DNA of 64,000 nt from CAITWD01 sp963842065. GTDB lineage: Bacteria; Actinomycetota; Thermoleophilia; Miltoncostaeales; Miltoncostaeaceae. Below, piece after piece: positions 58,768 to 64,000 of the stretch (its first letter is position 1; the number at the start of each line of letters is the position of its first letter). Made by a program: the position numbers and the translations under genes. Below the pieces are notes generated by a model, which worked only from the letters and a program-made list of their open reading frames with translations, was not told the origin of the DNA and made no database searches. The DNA lies in NCBI GenBank assembly GCA_963842065.1, contig CAWJEW010000007.1, positions 248,001-312,000 on the forward strand, given 5' to 3'.

Positions 58768-59001
58768 ATGCCGACCTATGACCTTGCGTGCACCGCGTGT
58801 GACACGAACTTCGAGCGGTATCGCCAGGGGTTCCTGCGCGAGGAGGACCGGGTGTGCCCGGACTGCGGGTCACACGAGGTCGCCCAGCGGTTCACCGGCT
58901 TCGTGACCGCGCGCCCGGCGCGGACCGACACGGCGCCCACAGTGACCAGCTTCGGCGGCGGCGGGTGCTGCGGCGGCTCCTGCGGCTGCGGTGGGCACTG
59001 A
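58768..59001 (+). CDS. FmdB-family zinc ribbon with cysteine-rich tail
   Basis: This 77-residue protein starts at ATG 58768 after AAAGGAAGACAGCC. The N-terminus MPTYDLACTACDTNFERYRQGFLRE..VCPDCGSHEVAQRF is the FmdB-type two-knuckle ribbon. The tail GGGGCCGGSCGCGGH adds four cysteines and a terminal histidine, a possible second metal or persulfide site. The stop overlaps the repressor start (TGATG). The precise role is unknown. Confidence 0.85.
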   Translation: MPTYDLACTACDTNFERYRQGFLREEDRVCPDCGSHEVAQRFTGFVTARPARTDTAPTVTSFGGGGCCGGSCGCGGH

Positions 59002-59285
59002 TGGCCACCGCTCCCGCACCGACGACCCGCGAACAGCTGTTGGTGCGCCTGCGGCGCGCCGAGGGCCAGCTGCGGGGCGTCCAGCGCATGCTCGACGAGG
59101 GCGCGGACTGCCGCGAGATCCTCACGCAGCTCTCGGCGGTGAAGGCCGCCCTCGACCAGGTCGGGCTCCATCTGATCACCGACCAGATGCGGACCTGCGT
59201 CGCCGACGGTGGCCAGGGCGATTGCGTCCAGCAGTTCGAAGATGCCATCGCCACGTTCCTGCGGTTCGCCACGCTCGCGCGCTAG
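59001..59285 (+). CDS. CsoR/CstR-family transcriptional repressor
   Basis: This 94-residue all-helical DUF156 protein starts at ATG 59001 (LLVRLRRAEGQLRGVQRMLDEGADCREILTQLSAVKAAL). The two family cysteines are present with the standard spacing of 29 (DC.. to MRTC), but the CsoR copper-ligand histidine four residues before the second cysteine is glutamine (DQMRTC). Two cysteines without that histidine is the pattern of the persulfide sensor CstR. An additional cysteine (GDC) follows. Because it ends a trxB-trxA-FmdB operon with a CsoR-type operator, it likely senses reactive sulfur and autoregulates the operon. Confidence 0.88.
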   Translation: MATAPAPTTREQLLVRLRRAEGQLRGVQRMLDEGADCREILTQLSAVKAALDQVGLHLITDQMRTCVADGGQGDCVQQFEDAIATFLRFATLAR

Positions 59286-59968
59286 ATGAGGCGTGCCAGG
59301 TCGGCCAGTGAACCGACGCGCGGGGTGACGCCCGGATGCCGGCCCTCGCGATCGACGAGCACGCCGCGAATTCCCGCCGCGGCGGCGCCGGCGAGGTCCC
59401 TGGCCGGATCGTCGCCGCACACGACGGCGTGCTCACGCGCGACACCCAGGCGCGCAAGCGCCGTGGCAAACAGCAGCGGGTTCGGTTTGGTCACGCCGAC
59501 GTCCGCGCTGACGACGACCGCCTCGACCCATTCGCGCACCCCGAGCCGTTCCAGGTGCTCGGCGAGCGTGCAGTCCCAATCGCTGACGATGGCGACCCGC
59601 ACGCCTCGTGCGCGCAGTTCCCGCAGGGCGGGGAGCGCGTCGGGATACACCGCGAACTCCAGCGATCCGACCAGCAACTGCGTCAGCTCGGGCAACGGGG
59701 GTGCCGGATCGAGGCCCTCGGCCAGCACCGCGGCGCACGCTGCGCGCACGCGGGCCACGGCCGCAGGCGTCCGCCCTTCCTGGTGATGGCCCAGGTAGTA
59801 CGCGATCTCGGCGCGCATCGCCGTCGCCACCCGCTCTTCGGGATTCGGGTACCCGGCGCGGGCGAGCGCGCGGGTCATCCGCGGCGCCGGTGGCATGAGC
59901 TGTATCACCGTGCCCATCGCATCGAGCAGCAGGCCGTGCGTGCCGGTGGGATTAGGGACGGCTGACAT
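59282..59968 (-). CDS. HAD-family hydrolase
   Basis: This 228-residue protein starts at ATG 59968. It is a HAD subfamily IA phosphatase-like protein. The first motif reads LLLDAMGTVI, so the nucleophile D is followed by AMGT, and the second Asp of DxD is replaced by Met, as seen in HDHD3-like and some non-phosphatase HADs. VAIVSDWDCTL (motif II), VTKPNPLLFATAL (Lys) and VVCGDDPARDLAGAAAAGI (motif III) follow. Loss of the second Asp suggests a different activity from simple phosphatases. Its 3' end overlaps that of the repressor gene by 4 nt. Confidence 0.88.
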   Translation of the reverse strand: MSAVPNPTGTHGLLLDAMGTVIQLMPPAPRMTRALARAGYPNPEERVATAMRAEIAYYLGHHQEGRTPAAVARVRAACAAVLAEGLDPAPPLPELTQLLVGSLEFAVYPDALPALRELRARGVRVAIVSDWDCTLAEHLERLGVREWVEAVVVSADVGVTKPNPLLFATALARLGVAREHAVVCGDDPARDLAGAAAAGIRGVLVDREGRHPGVTPRVGSLADLARLI

Positions 59969-60004
59969 CCCGGTCTATACTGCCGCGCGCGAGGAAGAAG
60001 GTCG

Positions 60005-60490
60005 ATGACACCACGACGCCTAGGCCGAAAGTGGCTCCTCGGGGCAGGTTTTCTCGGTGCCATGTGCCTGATCTGGGCGCCTGCGCTGATCGCCATCCCG
60101 TACACGCAGGGCCCTGGCGCAGTCCGTGACGTCTGGAAACGACCCGATCAGGGCTGGGAATTCATCTTTGACGCAATCACCGAGTCGCGGAACGCTCAGA
60201 TGGGCACCTCACAAGCCGCGCTCCAGCGCGCCCAGGAGCTGTGGGCAGGACCTCCTGCGAGCGCGGTGAGCGTCACCTTGACATGGACGCAAGGCCCGTT
60301 TCGCGTGCCGGTTCCGCCGGGAGGTGCGCATCCGGCGCGGAATAACGTGCGCGCAGTCCCCACGTCAACGCTCGAGTGGATCGTCGACGGCCACGTCGAC
60401 AGGGGTCCCACACAGATGATCGGCATGATCGACTACACCCGCGGCCGCCTCGTCTGGGACATTCGCAACCGCGTGAGCGCTGGCTCATGA
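60005..60490 (+). CDS. Exported or membrane-anchored hypothetical protein
   Basis: This 161-residue protein starts at ATG 60005 after GAAGAAGG. A basic start (TPRRLGRKWLL) and one hydrophobic segment (GAGFLGAMCLIWAPALIAIPY) act as a signal or anchor. The rest is soluble with no known domain (SVTLTWTQGPFRVPVPPGG, LEWIVDGHVDRGPTQMIGMIDYTRG). It overlaps the penicillin-binding protein gene (ATGA) and is likely co-translated with it, so a cell-wall role is plausible. Confidence 0.65.
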   Translation: MTPRRLGRKWLLGAGFLGAMCLIWAPALIAIPYTQGPGAVRDVWKRPDQGWEFIFDAITESRNAQMGTSQAALQRAQELWAGPPASAVSVTLTWTQGPFRVPVPPGGAHPARNNVRAVPTSTLEWIVDGHVDRGPTQMIGMIDYTRGRLVWDIRNRVSAGS

Positions 60491-62625
60491 CCTACCTCCA
60501 GGCCAAGCGGATCCGCAACCAACGCCGGCGCAAGCAGCGCCGCTCGGCACGCCTGCGCACCATCCTGCTGGTCGTTCTGGGGCTCATCGGCGCGATGCTG
60601 ATCCTCGGAGGCCTGGCTCTCAACCGGGAGATCAAGAAGGTCGCCCAGGAGACCGCGCATCTCAACATCAAGACGCTCGGCCAGAACACCGCGATCTACG
60701 ACCGGTACGGGCATCTGCTGGGGATCGTGGCCGGCGAGCAGAACCGCACCCTGGTCCCCAGCGCACAGATCCCGACGGACCTCAAGCAGGCGACGGTCGC
60801 CATCGAGGACAAGCGCTTCTACCAGCACCATGGCATCGACTATGTACGCCTTGCCGGCGCCGCATTCCACGACCTGATCGGGTCGGGCGGCCTGCAGGGT
60901 GGATCGACGATCACCATGCAGCTGATGAAGGTCCTCGCGCTGGGCGGCAACGACCAGTCGCTGAACGGAAAGATCAAAGAGGCGTACCTGGCCGTCCAGT
61001 TCGAGAAGACCCACACGAAGGACCAGATCCTCACCGACTACCTCAACAGCGTGTTCTACGGCAACAATGCCGTCGGCGTCGAAGCCGCGTCGCTGACCTA
61101 CTTCAACAAGAACGTCCAGAACATCAGCCTCCCACAGGCGGCCCTCCTCGCCGGGCTCCCGCAGGCGCCGTCCGAGTACGACCCGATCCGCAACCCGCAG
61201 GCCGCCCGCCAGCGCCGCAACTTGGTGCTGCAGCAGATGGCCAGCCAGGGCTACATCTCCCAGCAAACCTCCGCTCAGGCACAGAAGGCCGGGCTCGGCA
61301 TCCATCCGGGCAACGCCTACAGCGCGGTCCCGAAGGAGGGCTACTTCTTCGAGTACGTCAAGGCGAGCCTCGAGAAGACCTATGGACAGGCGCAGCTCGC
61401 CGACCAGGGCCTGAAGGTCTACACGACGATTGACCCGAACCTCGATGCAGATGCCCAGTCGGCCATCAACCACGTCCTCGGCCAGCCGGGCGATCCCGAA
61501 GCCGCGATCGTGATGATCGATTCCCGCACCGGGGCCATCCGGGCAATGCAGTCAACCCAGCCGTACAGCGAGCAGAACCAGTTCAACTACGCCACCCAGG
61601 CCCTACGGCAGCCCGGGTCGACGTTCAAGCCCTTCGTGCTGACGACCGCGATCAACCGCGGCATCAACCCGTACACGACCTACTACGACTCGCGGCCGCT
61701 CGACTTCGTGTCCCCGATCTGGGGGCCGATTCACGTGCAGACCTACAGCAACACCTACGCCGGTCGTATCAACATCTACGACGCTACGCTGCAGTCCGAC
61801 AACTCGGTCTACACGCAGATGACCCTCGACCTCGGGCCGCAAGCCGTCGTCAACACGGCATACTCGATGGGCATCCCACGCGCGCGAAACCTGCCGGTGT
61901 ATCCGTCGGTCGGCCTCGGCTCGGGCGTGGTGACCCCGCTAGACATGGCGACGGCCTATAGCGCGCTGTCCAACCAGGGCAGGCGCGTCGTGCCGTTGGC
62001 GGTGACCAGGATCGTGCCCCCCACGGGACCCGTGGTCATCAAGCACCCGTCCCTGGAACGCGTCCTTCCGGACGGCGTGGCCTACGAGGTCACCAAAGTC
62101 CTCCATGGCAACGTGCTGGCCGGTACCGGTACGGCCGCCAACATCGCACCGAACATCGCCGGCAAGACCGGGACGACCAGCAACTACGTCGACGCCTGGT
62201 TCCTTGGCTACACCCCGTGCTACGTCACCGCGGTGTGGATGGGCTACCCGAATGCAAGCGGGACGCCGCAGTACATGACCGACGTCCACGGCATCCAGGT
62301 CACCGGCGGCAGCTTCCCGGCCGAGATCTGGGCCACATTCATGAGCAGCGTGCTCAACAACCCCGAGTACGCCTGCCCGCTGTCGCAATACCCCCTGCCC
62401 AACAACCCGGTGGTGTGGAAGCCGTTCTCAAGCGCGTTTACCCAGTACGCTCCGCCGCCGACCACCACAAACACCTCGACCTCGACCGCGCCGTCCGGCA
62501 CGACGCCGAGGGCGCCGACCACCAAACACCACACCACCCCGCCGACCAAGACGACGCCGGCGACCACGACGCCGGCGACCACCACGCCAACCACCACGAC
62601 CGCGGCGCCGAGACCGCACGGCTGA
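60487..62625 (+). CDS. Class A penicillin-binding protein
   Basis: This 712-residue bifunctional enzyme starts at ATG 60487. A basic cytoplasmic tail and one transmembrane helix (ILLVVLGLIGAMLILGGLAL) precede the GT51 glycosyltransferase domain, with AIEDKRFYQHHGIDYVRLAGA, GGSTITMQLMK and LNSVFYGNNAVGVEAAS. The transpeptidase domain has the SxxK serine in PGSTFKPFVL, the SxN motif SDNSVY and KTGTTSNYVDAWFLGYTP. A Thr/Pro-rich tail of about 70 residues, almost all T, P, A and S, follows; it is low-complexity and could span the wall. It polymerises and cross-links peptidoglycan. Confidence 0.95.
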   Translation: MTYLQAKRIRNQRRRKQRRSARLRTILLVVLGLIGAMLILGGLALNREIKKVAQETAHLNIKTLGQNTAIYDRYGHLLGIVAGEQNRTLVPSAQIPTDLKQATVAIEDKRFYQHHGIDYVRLAGAAFHDLIGSGGLQGGSTITMQLMKVLALGGNDQSLNGKIKEAYLAVQFEKTHTKDQILTDYLNSVFYGNNAVGVEAASLTYFNKNVQNISLPQAALLAGLPQAPSEYDPIRNPQAARQRRNLVLQQMASQGYISQQTSAQAQKAGLGIHPGNAYSAVPKEGYFFEYVKASLEKTYGQAQLADQGLKVYTTIDPNLDADAQSAINHVLGQPGDPEAAIVMIDSRTGAIRAMQSTQPYSEQNQFNYATQALRQPGSTFKPFVLTTAINRGINPYTTYYDSRPLDFVSPIWGPIHVQTYSNTYAGRINIYDATLQSDNSVYTQMTLDLGPQAVVNTAYSMGIPRARNLPVYPSVGLGSGVVTPLDMATAYSALSNQGRRVVPLAVTRIVPPTGPVVIKHPSLERVLPDGVAYEVTKVLHGNVLAGTGTAANIAPNIAGKTGTTSNYVDAWFLGYTPCYVTAVWMGYPNASGTPQYMTDVHGIQVTGGSFPAEIWATFMSSVLNNPEYACPLSQYPLPNNPVVWKPFSSAFTQYAPPPTTTNTSTSTAPSGTTPRAPTTKHHTTPPTKTTPATTTPATTTPTTTTAAPRPHG

Positions 62626-62631
62626 TCGGCG

Positions 62632-64000
62632 ATGGCTCGCGCCGTGAGCCTGCAGCCCGTGCGCGAATGGGATCCGCGCGCCGAGCGGATCACCCGACCC
62701 GTGATCACCGGGTTCGTGGCGGCGATCCTGGCGTTGTGCCTGTTCGTGTTCGGGCCGCCCGGCGGCGACGCCGCCACCCACCTGTACCAGACCCAGATGG
62801 TGAGCCGCAACGGCCTGCAATTCTGGGACAACCTGTGGTACTCGGGCCGCTACAGCCTCGTCAACTACACCCTCCTGTACTACCCGTTGGCGGTGGCCGT
62901 CGGCCCAGCGCTCGTGGTCGCCGCGTCGGTGGGCGTCGCCGTTGCCGGCTTCGCGCGCGTGGTGCGGACGCAGTGGCCGCGCATCGCGACGCCGCCGGTG
63001 ATCGCCGCGACGCTGGTGTTCCCGTTGTCGGTGATCGCCGGGGTCTACCCGTTTCTGCTCGGCCTGGCCGTCGGCCTCGTGATGCTGGCCGCCCTCCAGG
63101 CGCACCGGATCTGGCTCGCCGCGGTCCTGGCGGTGTTCGCCCTCGCCGCGCATGTCCTCGCCTTCGGATTCGTCGCGCTCTTTCTGGTTGCCTGGGCGCT
63201 CGCGGATCACGCCTGGGTGCGCGACCGTGGATACCGCGCATTCGCGATCGTGCTGGTGGTCATCGGCCTCGTCCAGCTGTTGGTCATGCGCGCCTTCTCG
63301 CTGCCCGGCGGGAGGTACCTGTTCGATCCCAAGGACCTTGCGGCCATCCTCGTGTTCTGCGCTGCGGGAGCGGCACTCTCATACCGCCAGCCGACGATGC
63401 GCGGGATGTGGTGGTTCTTCTGGCTGTTTGCGCTCGTCGCCGTGGTCGACTTCGCGATCCCGAACCCGGTCGGCGGCAACCTGGTCCGACTGGTTGCGGT
63501 GGCCGGTCTCCCGCTGCTGCTGATCCCGCTGGGAGCGCATGCGTACCGGCCGCGCTGGGTCGCGGGCGCCTGCATCGTGGTCATCGCCGTGTGGCAGGGC
63601 ATCTCACCCGTCACCGAGTGGCAGGCATCCGCCGCATCGCCGGGTCAGAACGCCGCGTTTTGGACGCCCGCCCTCGCCTTCCTGGCCGCCCACCAAGACC
63701 CGGACTACCGGGTCGAGGTCGTCCAGTCGAAGCGCTACTGGGAGGCCTACTACATCGCCGGCCACGGCTATGCGATGGCGCGCGGCTGGTACCGGCAGGA
63801 TGACTATCCGACCAACGCGGTCCTCTACAACAACCCGACCCCGACGAGCTACCAGACATGGCTGCGCACCGTGGGCGTCCACTATGTCCTGTTGCAGTCC
63901 GGAACCCTGGATTTCAGTTCCCAGCGGGAAGCCGCGCTGCTGCGCAGCGGCCAGTCGGGTCTGCAGCCCGTCGTGCACAGCGGCGCCTGGACGGTCTACG
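62632..64000 (+). CDS. Polytopic membrane protein, possible GT-C glycosyltransferase (truncated by window)
   Basis: The frame is open from ATG 62632 to the right edge, so the C-terminus is missing. At least 456 codons are present. It has a soluble start (RAVSLQPVREWDPRAERI), then a string of about ten hydrophobic helices. GGDAATHLYQTQMVSRNGLQFWDNLWYSGRYSLVNYTLLYYPL after the first helix is the GT-C-like loop with an acidic residue. The later soluble region (GQNAAFWTPALAFLAAHQDPDYRVEVV) resembles the external domain of such enzymes. It begins 6 nt after the penicillin-binding protein gene, so a cell-envelope glycan role is suggested. Confidence 0.65.
   Translation, partial: MARAVSLQPVREWDPRAERITRPVITGFVAAILALCLFVFGPPGGDAATHLYQTQMVSRNGLQFWDNLWYSGRYSLVNYTLLYYPLAVAVGPALVVAASVGVAVAGFARVVRTQWPRIATPPVIAATLVFPLSVIAGVYPFLLGLAVGLVMLAALQAHRIWLAAVLAVFALAAHVLAFGFVALFLVAWALADHAWVRDRGYRAFAIVLVVIGLVQLLVMRAFSLPGGRYLFDPKDLAAILVFCAAGAALSYRQPTMRGMWWFFWLFALVAVVDFAIPNPVGGNLVRLVAVAGLPLLLIPLGAHAYRPRWVAGACIVVIAVWQGISPVTEWQASAASPGQNAAFWTPALAFLAAHQDPDYRVEVVQSKRYWEAYYIAGHGYAMARGWYRQDDYPTNAVLYNNPTPTSYQTWLRTVGVHYVLLQSGTLDFSSQREAALLRSGQSGLQPVVHSGAWTVY

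Noticed and set aside
62458..62625. Repeat array at the end of the penicillin-binding protein gene
   Set aside because: The ACC/ACG repeats encode a low-complexity Thr/Pro tail typical of such proteins and are not CRISPR-like.
1..64000. CRISPR arrays, rRNA genes, toxin-antitoxin pairs, phage structural genes
   Set aside because: I looked on both strands and saw no regularly spaced repeats, rRNA-like sequence or recognisable phage or toxin genes.

Overview
The window is high-GC, densely packed DNA with many GTG and TTG starts and long runs of genes joined by 4-nt GTGA or ATGA overlaps. It looks like a chromosomal segment of an actinobacterium. Futalosine-type menaquinone genes, a split cytochrome b with a fused cytochrome c, F420-type and mycothiol-era redox families, and GpgS-type glucosylglycerate genes suggest the class Thermoleophilia (Solirubrobacterales or a relative). 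That placement is an inference from gene content, not from a marker gene.

Bases 1-9,777 are accessory. They hold a TetR regulator with a two-site operator, a DUF4389 membrane protein, two alcohol-dehydrogenase-like oxidoreductases, an MmyB-type XRE regulator, a truncated cupin, a DUF2255 protein and an aldo/keto reductase. A complete IS21-family element (7145-9415) follows, with doubled terminal repeats and a 5-bp target duplication. The right boundary is an intact tRNA-Lys(CUU) gene (9705-9777). A 43-bp copy of the 3' half of that tRNA lies at 2980-3022, in the same orientation and embedded in a longer diverged duplication. This is the footprint of integration at a tRNA, possibly of two related elements in tandem.

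Bases 9,827-30,342 are core metabolism centred on respiration: a TPR protein, a putative aminodeoxyfutalosine deaminase, TatA, dCTP deaminase, lipoyl synthase and a rhodanese. A leftward block follows with mqnC, mqnA, a radical-SAM-less Mqn homologue, polyprenyl diphosphate synthase, menG and ubiX. Next come a Rieske/cytochrome b/cytochrome b-c bc complex, then ubiD, a small helical protein, hemL, a fused AhbA-AhbB-like protein and hemB. Menaquinone, its prenyl tail, its oxidase complex and haem precursors are thus encoded side by side. Aat and an AI-2E-type transporter close the region.

Bases 30,417-42,656 are cell-envelope and compatible-solute genes: a lipoyl-like-fold membrane-anchored protein, a YmdB phosphodiesterase, WecB/WbpA/WbpB/WbpD-type UDP-amino-sugar genes, rmlB-rmlD-rmlA, glucosyl-3-phosphoglycerate synthase and phosphatase, and glycerate kinase.

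Bases 42,653-64,000 hold an SDR, a PhoR/PhoB-like two-component system with a PHO-box-like repeat, MogA, SufE and a sulfurtransferase, then the pyruvate dehydrogenase operon (E1 alpha, E1 beta, E2, LipB). Two tiny genes, RlmN, a frameshifted LLM oxidoreductase and an MFS transporter follow. A thioredoxin operon comes next (trxB, trxA, an FmdB-like zinc ribbon, a CsoR/CstR-family repressor) with a matching operator, and the window ends with a HAD phosphatase, a class A penicillin-binding protein and a truncated polytopic membrane protein. Lipoylation (LipA, LipB) serves the E2 subunit. No CRISPR array, rRNA operon, integrase or prophage gene was seen.
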